Numbered from the stretch's first letter, positions 39,346-48,223 are shown. The stretch is DNA of 64,000 nt from Fulvimarina endophytica (GCF_003403015.1 NZ_QURL01000005.1:310001-374000), one strand, 5' to 3'. A program made the numbers and translations. The notes: a model not told the origin generated them from the sequence alone.

Positions 39346-40389
39346 TTGACGACCGAAGACTCGCGCCGTCCGTCCGAACGCGGACCTGCCTCAAGCCATG
39401 GGGCGGGCCTACGGGCTCCATCCCGGACTTCGCGCAGTTTACGCCTGTCGACGATCGCCATCGCGGCTCTCGCAATGTCGCCACTTCTCGGCGGCTGCAT
39501 GTCCGGGATGAGCGACATCGCCTCCCTCGGATTGACGAACACCCCCAGCCCCGCGGACAGCGGCGCTCCGCTGGACACCAGCGAGGCGCCGGAAGTCGAC
39601 ATTTCGGAAGCGACCGAGGGTTCCGCTCCGGCAGCCGAAATCTCGGCCGAGACCGCGCAGCGCGTCGCCGACGCCACTCCTGAGACGCAGACCAGCCGCT
39701 CCGGCCCCCTCATTCCGCTATCGACGGATCGCCAGACGGTCGCCGCTTATGCCGGGGCAAGCGATGGCGAGGCGCGCGGCGCCGGCGGCCAGACACTCTT
39801 CCAGTCGCTCTTTGCCCGCCAGGAAGCGCGCACACCGATCGCCAATGCGGAGCGCGGCAAATCGGGCCGTGTCGTCGTTGCGAGCGAGGATGGCGCATCG
39901 GCTGGTGGAGACGCCCTCCCCGGCGTCGATCCGAGATCGCTCTTCGAGATCGGACAGCGCGCTTCGGCGGACGAAGACGCGATCGAGGATGCGAGCTACG
40001 AGGTCGCCGCCCTGACTGGCGGTTTTGCGCGCCTTGCGCCCAACGGGCTTCGCGTCCAGCGCGAGGACGTGCGCACCGACTGCTTCCCCGGCCAGTTGGT
40101 CGGCATGATCAGCGCGATCGAACGGCGATTCGGGCAGCGCGTCGTGGTGACCTCGGGCTATCGCAGCCCCGAACACAATCGGCGCGTCCGCGGTGCCTCC
40201 CGATCGCAGCATATGGCTTGCAAGGCCGCCGACATCGTCATTCCCAACACGAATCATCTGGAGGTCGCAGCCTTCGTGCGCTCGCTGCGCGGTCGTGGCG
40301 GCGTGGGCACCTACTGCCATACCAAGGCGATCCACATCGATGTGGGCCCCGAGCGCGACTGGAACTGGCGCTGTCGCCGGGGCGGCTGA
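39346..40389 (+). CDS. YcbK/DUF882-like peptidase M15 family lipoprotein
   Basis: A 347-residue envelope protein from TTG 39346, with GAGGG 8 nt upstream. A lipoprotein signal with lipobox LLGGC lies near residue 50. Next is a long Ala/Ser/Glu-rich, probably disordered region (to about 240). The C-terminal peptidase_M15_3 domain has VVVTSGYRSPEHNRRV, the zinc-type HMACKAADI and CHTKAIHIDVGPERDWNW. The domain resembles D-Ala-D-Ala carboxypeptidases and wall-associated YcbK proteins, so a peptidoglycan-processing role is inferred. Upstream in-frame ATGs lack ribosome-binding sites. Confidence 0.8.
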   Translation: MTTEDSRRPSERGPASSHGAGLRAPSRTSRSLRLSTIAIAALAMSPLLGGCMSGMSDIASLGLTNTPSPADSGAPLDTSEAPEVDISEATEGSAPAAEISAETAQRVADATPETQTSRSGPLIPLSTDRQTVAAYAGASDGEARGAGGQTLFQSLFARQEARTPIANAERGKSGRVVVASEDGASAGGDALPGVDPRSLFEIGQRASADEDAIEDASYEVAALTGGFARLAPNGLRVQREDVRTDCFPGQLVGMISAIERRFGQRVVVTSGYRSPEHNRRVRGASRSQHMACKAADIVIPNTNHLEVAAFVRSLRGRGGVGTYCHTKAIHIDVGPERDWNWRCRRGG

Positions 40390-40556
40390 CCCCAAGGGCG
40401 TGATGCCGGAAAGCTGCATGACGTTTCGAACGATATCGTGCGGCAGAGCAACGGTTTAAGGCGGAAGGCCGGCACGGAGGTGTCGCATTTCGCTGCAGTG
40501 GCCCCAGGCGATCTGAAACGGCCGCGACGAACTCTCGATTTTTTTCAGATTATCGC

Positions 40557-40584
40557 TTGCAACGAACGCAAACTCCTTCTAGAA
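40557..40584 (+). promoter_or_regulatory. Promoter of tRNA-Glu
   Basis: TTGCAA (40557-40562), a 16-nt spacer and CTAGAA (40579-40584) end 11 nt before the tRNA 5' end, a spacing typical for stable RNA genes. Confidence 0.6.
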
Positions 40585-40595
40585 ACCGCCGCGTT

Positions 40596-40671
40596 GCGCC
40601 CATCGTCTAGCGGTCTAGGACGCTGCCCTTTCACGGCGGAAACACGGGTTCGAGTCCCGTTGGGCGTACCA
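40596..40671 (+). tRNA. tRNA-Glu (anticodon UUC)
   Basis: A 76-nt cloverleaf with encoded CCA. The acceptor GCGCCCA pairs with TGGGCGT (G-U at position 1-72). The anticodon loop is CTTTCAC with TTC at 40630-40632. The T-arm is ACGGG-TTCGAGT-CCCGT. The D-loop is one base longer than in many tRNA-Glu genes, and the anticodon stem has one T-G pair. Confidence 0.97.
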
Positions 40672-40695
40672 TCATCTTCCCAAGCTGAAGATGAT
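40671..40695 (+). terminator. Hairpin after tRNA-Glu
   Basis: A perfect 9-bp stem, ATCATCTTC at 40671-40679 and GAAGATGAT at 40687-40695, with a 7-nt loop, starting at the last tRNA base. No strong T-tail. Confidence 0.35.
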
Positions 40696-41073
40696 TCGGT
40701 TCGCGAAGCGACATTCTCTCCGATGATACCATCCGGCCAAGGCGCGATCTGATCGATCGGATACGTCCGGCATGCAGGATCCGGCTCGGATCGCTCGGGC
40801 CACGCTTCGGCCGTGTGCGGTCTTCCCGTTCCTTTCCGTCTCCCGCGATCCGACCTGGTCGACCACCCCCTCGCCGACCGCGTCCGATCGATCGGACAAG
40901 CTTTCCTACCCGCGAGACGCCCGGTTGATACCCCCGGCGCGCTTGTTTGGCGGCCCGATTCCGCAACAATGGGAAGGCCGCCTCCGTCGGATGACCTCGA
41001 TCATCGCGCCGCGTGCGGCACCACCGTCCGGGAGGAAGGGCGGATATGCGGGATCTGGGAGGAGACCTGAGCG
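40696..41073. promoter_or_regulatory. Upstream region of ppc
   Basis: 378 bp without a gene. It contains a perfect 16-bp palindrome, GTCCGATC-GATCGGAC at 40882-40897. Five nt later comes TTTCCTACCCG (40902-40912), an 11-mer repeated upstream of mcl at 44767-44777. A related GATCGATCGGAT lies near 40752. These are candidate control sites for ppc. I cannot assign a -10/-35 pair. Confidence 0.45.
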
Positions 41074-43866
41074 ATGAGCATCGCCATGCGCGACAACCAA
41101 ACCGAAAAGCCCTTCGCCGAAGGAGCGCAGACACGCGAGAGCGCGGTCGCCGAGGGCGGTTTCGAACAGGGCGGCGCGAGCGTCCGCGGCCTTCTTCTCC
41201 AGCAGCTCTCATCGGTCGTGCGCAGGCGCCATCCCGATCTTGCCCGCGTTCTCAACGGCACCCTCTCGGTGCGCGATCTCGACGAGGCTCTCTGGCTCGA
41301 TGGATTGCAGGCGATCGCGGCCTGGTTCCAGCTCCTGACGATCGCGGAGGAATACACGGCGACGAGCCGACGCCGCGCCATCGAGCGGCGGGGAAGCGCC
41401 GATGCCGTGCTCGGCTCCTTCTCCAACGTCATCGGCCAGTTCATGGCCGATGGCGGCAGCGGCGACGAGGTCCGGCGCACGCTGGCGGGCCTGCGCGTCG
41501 GCCCGACGATGACGGCGCATCCGACCGAGACGAAGCGCGTCACGGTGCTGGAGATCCATCGCCGCATCTACCGGACGCTGACCGAGGCCGAGGAGCAGCG
41601 CTGGTCGCCGCGCGAGCGCGACGAACTGATCGAACGCCTGCGCGGCGAGATCGAACTTCTCTGGCTGACGGGCGAATTGCGGCTCGAAAAGCCGAGCGTC
41701 GACCAGGAGGTCGCCTGGGGCCTTCATTTCTTCCGCGAGATCCTGTTCGAGACCGGGCCGAAGCTCGGCGACGTGCTGACCGCCGCGATCCGGCGACATG
41801 CGAGCGAGAACTCCACGCCGGTCTCCCCGAATCTGCGCTTTGCCACCTGGATCGGCGGCGATCGCGACGGCAATCCGTTCGTCACCGCCGATCTGACGCG
41901 CGCGGCCCTTTCGGAGTACCGGAAGTCCGCCCTCGCCTCCTATCTGAAACCGCTCGAACGCCTGATCGTCGAACTCAGCGTCTCCACCAGTGTCTGCATG
42001 ATCCCGGAGACCTTCCGCGATGCTCTGGAAGGTGCGCTCGGCCTGTCGGGACGGCGCGAGGCGATCGCGTCGCGCAATCTCAACGAACCGTTCCGGCAAT
42101 TCGTCTGCGCCGTCGCCGCCCGCCTCAGGGCGACACTCGCCGGCGATGCGGGCGAACGGCGCGAGACGGATGCGATGCCCTATCGCAGCCCCTCCGAGAT
42201 GCGCGGAGAGATCCAGGCGCTGCATCAGGCCCTGGTGGAGATCGGCGCGCCCGCCGTCGCCGAACGGCTCGTGCGCCCGCTGCTCTGGCAGCTCGAGATC
42301 TTCGGCTTCCATACCGCCTCGCTCGACATTCGCCAGAACGCGACGATCGTCAACAAGGTCGTCGCCGAACTCCTGAACCTCGGGCGCGACGAAGACGATC
42401 ATGTCCAGAAGGGGGAGCCGGGCTGGTCCGAGCGGCTGCGCGAAGCCCTGAGGAGCGACAGGAAGCCGGATCTCGATGCGGCCGACCTGTCCGACGATGC
42501 CCGCGAGACCGTCGCGCTCTTCAGGGTGATGCGGGAAGCCAAAACGAGGGACAACCGGGCGATCGGCGCCTTCATCCTCTCCATGACCGAATCGGCCGAC
42601 GACATGATCGCCTGCCACCTCCTCGCCCGCTGGGGCGGCATCACCGCCGGCGACGATCCGAGCGCGGCGACGACGCTCGCCATCGTGCCCCTGTTCGAGA
42701 CGATCGACGATCTGCGTGCGGCGCCCGACATTCTCGACGAGATGATCGCGATCCCCGCCATCCGAAGGTCCCTGCGAGAATGCGGCGACCGACAGGAGAT
42801 CATGCTCGGCTATTCGGATTCCAACAAGGACGGCGGCTTCCTCACCTCGAACTGGGAATTGTCGAAAGCCCAGCGCCTGCTGCACGATGTCGGCGTCAAA
42901 CGGCGCGTCCGCGTCTCGTTCTTCCATGGCCGGGGCGGATCGGTGAGCCGTGGCGGCGCCCCGACCGGCCGCGCGATCGCGGCCCAGCCGGCCGAGACGG
43001 TGGACGGCGCCCTGAGACTGACCGAACAGGGAGAGGTCGTCTCGTCCAAGTTCGCCAACAAGGGAACGGCCCTCCACAATCTCGAGATCCTGTCGGCGAG
43101 TGTCCTCGCGCACACGCTGAAGAGCCCGCGCGAGCGGGAGCTGAAAGACGATGCTGAGTTCAAGGAGGCGATGGAGGCGCTGTCGGGCCTCTCCCAGACC
43201 GCCTATGCGGATCTCATCTCGACCGACGGGTTCATCGACTATTTCAACCAGTCGAGCCCGGTGGAGGAACTCGCCCTCCTCAATATCGGCTCGCGGCCGG
43301 CCCGGCGCTTCGGCGGCTCGCCGAAGGATCTTTCGGAACTGCGCGCCATCCCCTGGGTCTTCGCCTGGAGCCAGAACCGGCATCTGATGACCGGGTGGTA
43401 CGGCATCGGCACCGCCTTCGACAGCTTCGTGAAGGTTCGCGGCGAGGACGGGATGAAGCTTCTCCAGTCCATGTTCCGCAATTCGCGCCTCTTCCGCCTG
43501 ATCGTCGACGAGGTGGAGAAGCAGCACTACCAGTGCGATCCTGCGATCGGTGCCGAATATGCGAAGCTCGTGAAGAACGAGACGGTGCGCGATACGATCT
43601 TCGGGAAGATCGAGGCCGAATACGAATTGACGCGCCGCATGCTCGTCGAGGTCACCGGGACCAAGGACCTCGCCGAACGCTTTCCTGTCCACAAGCGCCA
43701 AATCGACCGCGTGGCCGCACAACTGGAAGGCGTCCACCGGCTGCAGGTCGAACTCCTGTCGCGCGTGCGCGGAACGGCCGATGTGCGTGAGGCCGATCCG
43801 AGAGCCCTCGACGCCCTGCTCCTGTCGATCCACTGCACGTCGGCGGGCCTCGGCTGGACCGGCTGA
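41074..43866 (+). CDS. ppc: Phosphoenolpyruvate carboxylase (serine-cycle type)
   Basis: It carboxylates PEP with bicarbonate to oxaloacetate, the CO2-fixing step of the serine cycle. The 930 residues have the catalytic MTAHPTET (His149), WIGGDRDGNP, GYSDSNKDGGFLTSNWEL and FFHGRGGSVSRGGAP motifs. The C-terminus ends GLGWTG, where enterobacterial-type enzymes end RNTG. The Asn of that motif binds the inhibitor aspartate in E. coli, so altered allostery is inferred. It is first in a run of serine-cycle genes, followed by a LuxR-type regulator and then mcl. Confidence 0.94.
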   Translation: MSIAMRDNQTEKPFAEGAQTRESAVAEGGFEQGGASVRGLLLQQLSSVVRRRHPDLARVLNGTLSVRDLDEALWLDGLQAIAAWFQLLTIAEEYTATSRRRAIERRGSADAVLGSFSNVIGQFMADGGSGDEVRRTLAGLRVGPTMTAHPTETKRVTVLEIHRRIYRTLTEAEEQRWSPRERDELIERLRGEIELLWLTGELRLEKPSVDQEVAWGLHFFREILFETGPKLGDVLTAAIRRHASENSTPVSPNLRFATWIGGDRDGNPFVTADLTRAALSEYRKSALASYLKPLERLIVELSVSTSVCMIPETFRDALEGALGLSGRREAIASRNLNEPFRQFVCAVAARLRATLAGDAGERRETDAMPYRSPSEMRGEIQALHQALVEIGAPAVAERLVRPLLWQLEIFGFHTASLDIRQNATIVNKVVAELLNLGRDEDDHVQKGEPGWSERLREALRSDRKPDLDAADLSDDARETVALFRVMREAKTRDNRAIGAFILSMTESADDMIACHLLARWGGITAGDDPSAATTLAIVPLFETIDDLRAAPDILDEMIAIPAIRRSLRECGDRQEIMLGYSDSNKDGGFLTSNWELSKAQRLLHDVGVKRRVRVSFFHGRGGSVSRGGAPTGRAIAAQPAETVDGALRLTEQGEVVSSKFANKGTALHNLEILSASVLAHTLKSPRERELKDDAEFKEAMEALSGLSQTAYADLISTDGFIDYFNQSSPVEELALLNIGSRPARRFGGSPKDLSELRAIPWVFAWSQNRHLMTGWYGIGTAFDSFVKVRGEDGMKLLQSMFRNSRLFRLIVDEVEKQHYQCDPAIGAEYAKLVKNETVRDTIFGKIEAEYELTRRMLVEVTGTKDLAERFPVHKRQIDRVAAQLEGVHRLQVELLSRVRGTADVREADPRALDALLLSIHCTSAGLGWTG

Positions 43867-43985
43867 AGCCGAAGCCTGCGAGAGGTTCGAGGGGCGGCTT
43901 TACCCGTCCCGCAATTGTTATCTAGGATAGAGATTGTCTCCCTGCTTCGGTCTGGCACCTCCGAAGCGGCGGGACAGGGGGAAAC

Positions 43986-44603
43986 ATGGCTGCCGAAAAA
44001 CCGATCCGGGTCCTTCTCGCCGAACGCAATCCGCTCGTGGTCTCAGCGCTCAAGCACATGATCGGCAAGGACGATCGATTCGCGTTCGCGGGCCTTGCCG
44101 AAAGCGGATCGGAAATCCTGCGGCGCTCCTCGGACCCGGATTTCGACATCGCCGTCGTCGGCTGGACCCTCGCGGACATGGATGCCGGCTCGCTTCTCTT
44201 GAAGCTGAAGGAGAAGGCCGGTGCGCCGCGCATCGTGATCTTTTCGGGCGAGGAGAACATCGCCACCCTCCGCCAGGCCGTGCGGCTGGGCGTCTACGGC
44301 TTCTGCTACCAGTACGACGACCCCGATGTTCTCTTCGACACGCTGATGGCGGTGGCGAACGGCCGGATCTGCATTCCCTATATCGACCTGACGGCCATCA
44401 ACGACACGGCGATCTCCAAGCTGACCGTGAGGGAGCGCGAACTTTTGTCGATGCTGGCTCTCGGCTGGACGAACATGCAGATCGCCGCGCGCACGGGCAT
44501 CTCCCAGAACACGGTCAAATACTACCTGAAGAACCTCTACGAGAAGCTGGACGTGCAGAACCGCGCCATGGCCGTCGCCGTCTGGCTGAACGAACAACGC
44601 TGA
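43986..44603 (+). CDS. LuxR/NarL-type regulator with degenerate receiver domain
   Basis: A 205-residue putative transcription factor. The N-terminal receiver-like fold (about 7-125) lacks the chemistry of a phosphorelay receiver. The usual acidic pair reads E13-R14, the phospho-acceptor position in DIAVVGWTLADMD is Gly59, and the conserved Lys is Gln109. The C-terminal LuxR helix-turn-helix (about 143-200, LTVRERELLSMLALGWTNMQIAARTG and NTVKYYLKNLYEKL) is intact. Control by protein contact or a small molecule rather than phosphorylation is inferred. Its place between ppc and mcl makes it a candidate regulator of serine-cycle genes. It is separated from ppc by 119 bp and from mcl by 393 bp. 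Confidence 0.85.
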   Translation: MAAEKPIRVLLAERNPLVVSALKHMIGKDDRFAFAGLAESGSEILRRSSDPDFDIAVVGWTLADMDAGSLLLKLKEKAGAPRIVIFSGEENIATLRQAVRLGVYGFCYQYDDPDVLFDTLMAVANGRICIPYIDLTAINDTAISKLTVRERELLSMLALGWTNMQIAARTGISQNTVKYYLKNLYEKLDVQNRAMAVAVWLNEQR

Positions 44604-44996
44604 CGCCGGCCGAAGCACGAAAGCATCGAAGCCGTCGAATGGCTCGAATTTCGGCTCTGCGACCTGCACCGCCCCAATAGACCGCGCCCTTGTCCAGCAG
44701 AGCGCGGCGAAGAACCTGTCGCCCACAAGATGACGAAGAAGAAGGGTCAGTCCCTTTCGGGTAGGGTTTCCTACCCGGGTCCGTTCGACTTCCTATCCGC
44801 AGGCTTCTTGCTTATGCGCCGCGTCCCTCCGATAGTTCCTGTCAAGTCGAAGCATCCGGGAGGATAGCGGTTTCACGACCCGGGAGCCGGTGGCAGTCAA
44901 GCAACCCGCGGCCGCCCGGCCGGCTCACAGGCGAGACGAAACTCGATCCGCACCGAGCCACGGGACCGCAAGACACGGCCAGGGAAGAGGAACAGG
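44604..44996. promoter_or_regulatory. Upstream region of mcl-mtkAB with palindrome
   Basis: 393 bp without a supported gene. A perfect 8-bp inverted repeat, CGGGTAGG (44758-44765) and CCTACCCG (44770-44777) around GTTT, lies 219 bp before mcl. Its right half is the 11-mer TTTCCTACCCG also found before ppc. A near copy, TTCCTATCCGC, lies around 44790-44800. No T-tail follows, so an operator is more likely than a terminator. A 45-codon frame from 44730 has no ribosome-binding site. Confidence 0.5.
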
Positions 44997-45935
44997 ATGA
45001 GCCACGAACTCCACAATCTCCGCAAGTTTCGCCTGCAGCGCAGCGAACTCGCCGTGCCGGGCGCAAACGTCCAGATGATGGAGAAGGCGGCCGACAGCGA
45101 GGCCGACTACGTCTTCCTCGATATCGAGGACGCGGTCGCGCCGCCCGACAAGGAAAAGGCGCTCAGGAACATCATCCAGATCCTCAACGACATCGACTGG
45201 CGCGCAAAGAAGAAGACGGTCTCCGTCCGGATCAACGGCATCGACACAAAGTACATGTATCGCGACGTCGTCGACCTGATGGAACAGGCGGGCGACCGCT
45301 TCGACACAATCCTGATCCCGAAGGTCGGCAATCCCTCCGACATCTACATGGTCGAGGCTCTGATCAACCAGATCGAGATGGCGAAAGGCTTCGAGACGCG
45401 GGTCGGCATCGAGGCCCTGATCGAGACCGCGCTCGGCATGGCGAACGTGGAGAAGATCGCGGCCTATGGCGGACGCCTGGAGGCGCTCCACTTCGGCGTT
45501 GCGGACTACGCCGCCTTCAACAAGGCGCGCACCACCAATATCGGCGGTCCCAACCCGCATTATCCGGGCGACCAGTGGCACTATGCCCTCTCGCGCATGA
45601 CCGTCGCCTGCCGCGCCTACGGCCTGCGGCCGATCGATGGTCCGTTCGGCGACTTCTCCGACCCCGAAGGCTTCAAGGACGCCGCGAACCGCGCCGCATC
45701 CCTCGGCATCGAAGGCAAATGGGCGATCCATCCCAGCCAGATCAAGCTCGCAAACGAGGTCTTCTCTCCGCTGGAGGCGGAGGTGGAGAAGGCGCGCAGG
45801 ATCATCGAGGCTTTGAAGGAGGCCGAGGGCAAAGGCCAGGGCGCAGCCTCGCTGGACGGCAAGATGATCGATGCCGCATCCGAGCGCATGGCCCTCAATG
45901 TTCTGAAAATGCACGAGGCGATCACGGCCCGCTAG
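44997..45935 (+). CDS. mcl: Malyl-CoA lyase (HpcH/HpaI-CitE family)
   Basis: It cleaves L-malyl-CoA to acetyl-CoA and glyoxylate in the serine cycle, and may also act on beta-methylmalyl-CoA in the ethylmalonyl-CoA pathway. The 312 residues have the metal and CoA-binding motifs FLDIEDAVAPPDK, VRINGIDTKYMYRD, IPKVGNPSDIY, GIEALIET and GVADYAAF, and WAIHPSQI near the end, as in methylotroph Mcl proteins. GAGG and AGG precede the ATG. mtkA follows 24 bp later. Confidence 0.94.
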   Translation: MSHELHNLRKFRLQRSELAVPGANVQMMEKAADSEADYVFLDIEDAVAPPDKEKALRNIIQILNDIDWRAKKKTVSVRINGIDTKYMYRDVVDLMEQAGDRFDTILIPKVGNPSDIYMVEALINQIEMAKGFETRVGIEALIETALGMANVEKIAAYGGRLEALHFGVADYAAFNKARTTNIGGPNPHYPGDQWHYALSRMTVACRAYGLRPIDGPFGDFSDPEGFKDAANRAASLGIEGKWAIHPSQIKLANEVFSPLEAEVEKARRIIEALKEAEGKGQGAASLDGKMIDAASERMALNVLKMHEAITAR

Positions 45936-45959
45936 GCGATCGCGAAAAGGGAGAGAGCC

Positions 45960-47144
45960 ATGGATATCCATGAATACCAGGCAAAGGAGCTGCTCGCACG
46001 CCACGGCGTGAGCCTGCCGCGCGGCGGCCTCGCCTACAGCCCCGAGCAGGCGGCCTATCGCACAAGCGAGATCGGCGGCGAACGCTGGGCGGTGAAGGCC
46101 CAGATCCACTCTGGAGCGCGCGGCAAGGCGGGCGGCGTGAAGCTGTGCGGCAGCGACAAGGAAGTGAAGGCGGCGGCCGAGGAGATGCTGGGCAAGCGCC
46201 TCGTGACGCACCAGACGGGCCCCGAGGGCAAGCTGGTCAACCGTCTCTACATCGAGGAGACGGTCGACATCGCCCAGGAACTCTATCTGGGCTTCGTCCT
46301 CGACCGCAAGGCCGAGCGCATCATGATCATCGCCTCCTCCTCCGGCGGCATGGAGGTGGAGGAGATCGCCGACAAGGAGCCGGAAAGCCTGATCAAGACC
46401 GTGGTCGATCCCGGACACGGACTGCAGGACTTCCAGGCGCGCGAGATCGCCTACAATCTCGGCCTCGAATACAAGGTGGTGGGCCGGATGGTGGACACCA
46501 TTCTCGGCTGCTACCGCGCCTTCCGCGACCATGACGCCTCGATGCTGGAGATCAATCCGCTGGTCGTCACGGGCAGCGGCAATGTCATGGCGCTGGACGC
46601 CAAGATGAGCTTCGACGAGAACGCCCTCTTCCGCCGGCAGGAAATCTCCGAGCTTCGCGACAAGAGCCAGGAAGACCCGCGCGAGACCTTCGCCTCCGAT
46701 CGGGGCCTCTCCTATGTCGGCCTGACCGGCGAGATCGGCTGCATCATCAACGGCGCGGGCCTCGCAATGGCGACCCTCGACATGATCAAGATCGCCGGCG
46801 GCGAGCCCGCGAACTTCCTCGATATCGGCGGCGGCGCAAGTCCCGAGCGCGTGGCCAAGAGTTTCCGCGCCGTCCTGCAGGACGACAATGTGAAGGTGAT
46901 CTTCGTCAACATCTTCGCCGGCATCAATCGCTGCGACTGGGTGGCCGAAGGCGTCATCCGGGCCAAGCGGGAGGTCGGCGTGCCCGTTCCGATCGTGGTG
47001 CGCCTCGCCGGAACCAATGTGGAGAAGGGCCGGCAGATCCTGGCCGATTCCGGCGAGGACATCATCGTCGCCGAAACCCTGAAGGAAGGTGCCGAAAAGG
47101 CGGTCGCGGCCTGGAAAGAGGCGACCGCCTCTCGGGCGGCCTGA
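45960..47144 (+). CDS. mtkA: Malate-CoA ligase (malate thiokinase) beta subunit
   Basis: With MtkB it makes malyl-CoA from malate, CoA and ATP. The 394 residues form an ATP-grasp subunit like Suc[45 protein letters not shown] and [23 protein letters not shown] with CoA-ligase-type [15 protein letters not shown]. Succinyl-CoA synthetase is the close alternative. The context, directly between mcl and mtkB in a serine-cycle cluster, and the resemblance to Methylobacterium MtkA favour malate as substrate. It lies 24 bp after mcl and 17 bp before mtkB. Confidence 0.93.
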   Translation: MDIHEYQAKELLARHGVSLPRGGLAYSPEQAAYRTSEIGGERWAVKAQIHSGARGKAGGVKLCGSDKEVKAAAEEMLGKRLVTHQTGPEGKLVNRLYIEETVDIAQELYLGFVLDRKAERIMIIASSSGGMEVEEIADKEPESLIKTVVDPGHGLQDFQAREIAYNLGLEYKVVGRMVDTILGCYRAFRDHDASMLEINPLVVTGSGNVMALDAKMSFDENALFRRQEISELRDKSQEDPRETFASDRGLSYVGLTGEIGCIINGAGLAMATLDMIKIAGGEPANFLDIGGGASPERVAKSFRAVLQDDNVKVIFVNIFAGINRCDWVAEGVIRAKREVGVPVPIVVRLAGTNVEKGRQILADSGEDIIVAETLKEGAEKAVAAWKEATASRAA

Positions 47145-47161
47145 GGAAGCGGGAGGACAAG

Positions 47162-48058
47162 ATGGCAGTATTGCTCAACAAGGACACAAAGGTCATCGTG
47201 CAGGGCTTCACCGGCAAGATCGGAAGCTTTCACGCCGAGGACATGATCCGCTACGGAACCAAGGTGGTCGGCGGCGTCACGCCCTCCAAGGGCGGACAGA
47301 TGCATCTCGACCTGCCGGTCTTCAACACGGTTCGCGGCGCGGTGGAAGAAACGGGCGCCGAGGCGTCGATCGTCTTCGTCCCGCCTCCCTTCGCGGCCGA
47401 TTCGATCATGGAAGCGGCCGATGCGGGCATCAAGTTCTGCGTCTGCATCACCGACGGCATCCCCGCCCAGGACATGATGCGCGTCAAGCGCTACATGCGC
47501 CGCTACCGCGCCGCCGACAAGATGCGCCTCTTCGGCCCCAACTGCGCCGGCATGATCTCCCCGGACGAGGGCTTCATGGGCATCATGCCCACGAACATCT
47601 ACAAGAAGGGCCGCATCGGCGTCGTCGCGCGCTCGGGAACCCTGTCCTACGAGGCAGCCGCCCAGATGCTCGCCAAGGGGATCGGCATCTCCACCTCGAT
47701 CGGCATCGGCGGCGATCCGATCAACGGCTCGTCCTTCAAGGATTGCCTGGAGCTTTTCGAGGCCGATCCCGAGACCGATGCGGTCGTCATGATTGGCGAG
47801 ATCGGCGGCCCCCAGGAAGCGGAAGCCGCACGCTGGGCGCAGGAGCATATGTCGAAGCCCGTCTGCGCCTATATCGCGGGCGCCTCTGCCCCGAAGGGCA
47901 AGAAGATGGGCCATGCCGGCGCGATCGTTTCCACGGAAGGGGAATCGGCCGCGGAGAAGATCGAGATCATGAAGGCGTGCGGCCTTGCCGTCGTGCCCCA
48001 TCCCTCGGCCTTCGGCGAGGTGGTCGAGGAGATGATCGGACACAGGAAGGCCGCCTGA
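47162..48058 (+). CDS. mtkB: Malate-CoA ligase (malate thiokinase) alpha subunit
   Basis: SucD-like subunit that carries the phospho-histidine and binds CoA, 298 residues. Motifs are VQGFTGKIGSFHAEDMI, GGVTPSKGG, PNCAGMISP, SGTLSYEAAAQM and the active-site His251 in GHAGAI. Pairing with mtkA and the serine-cycle context argue for malate rather than succinate. A start with a GGGAGGACAAG ribosome-binding site lies 17 bp after mtkA. A very stable hairpin 127 bp after the stop separates it from the hydroxypyruvate reductase gene. Confidence 0.93.
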   Translation: MAVLLNKDTKVIVQGFTGKIGSFHAEDMIRYGTKVVGGVTPSKGGQMHLDLPVFNTVRGAVEETGAEASIVFVPPPFAADSIMEAADAGIKFCVCITDGIPAQDMMRVKRYMRRYRAADKMRLFGPNCAGMISPDEGFMGIMPTNIYKKGRIGVVARSGTLSYEAAAQMLAKGIGISTSIGIGGDPINGSSFKDCLELFEADPETDAVVMIGEIGGPQEAEAARWAQEHMSKPVCAYIAGASAPKGKKMGHAGAIVSTEGESAAEKIEIMKACGLAVVPHPSAFGEVVEEMIGHRKAA

Positions 48059-48109
48059 TCGGGCTCCCGCCATCTGCGCGGAGCCGGTAACGGGTGTTCG
48101 AAACGGCTT

Positions 48110-48133
48110 GCCCGCCAGCCGTTCACGGCGGGC
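48110..48133 (+). other. Hairpin downstream of mtkB
   Basis: A 7-bp perfect stem, GCCCGCC at 48110-48116 and GGCGGGC at 48127-48133. It lies between mtkB and the stronger hairpin at 48185. Confidence 0.35.
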
Positions 48134-48184
48134 GGAGCTCCTCGGAGACGAGCTGCGGCGATGGCCTGCCTACCACGGAACGAG

Positions 48185-48223
48185 ATGCGGCGCGGGCCTC
48201 GACACCCGCGCCGCATTCGCTTT
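48185..48223 (+). terminator. Strong hairpin between mtkB and the hydroxypyruvate reductase gene
   Basis: A perfect 12-bp stem, ATGCGGCGCGGG at 48185-48196 and CCCGCGCCGCAT at 48205-48216, with an 8-nt loop, is followed by TCGCTTTAATTC. It looks like an intrinsic terminator or an RNA-processing barrier. It ends only about 30 bp before the next start codon, so a promoter for that gene would have to overlap the hairpin. Confidence 0.6.

Noticed and set aside
40631..41212. Minus-strand open frame ending in MMVRPTGLEPVFPP over the tRNA-Glu gene
   Set aside because: The C-terminal residues are the translation of the antisense of tRNA-Glu, a well-known annotation artefact. The rest has the composition of a GC-rich shadow frame.
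44730..44867. A 45-codon + frame between the regulator and mcl
   Set aside because: It has no ribosome-binding site, and it runs through the palindrome. There is nothing to support translation.
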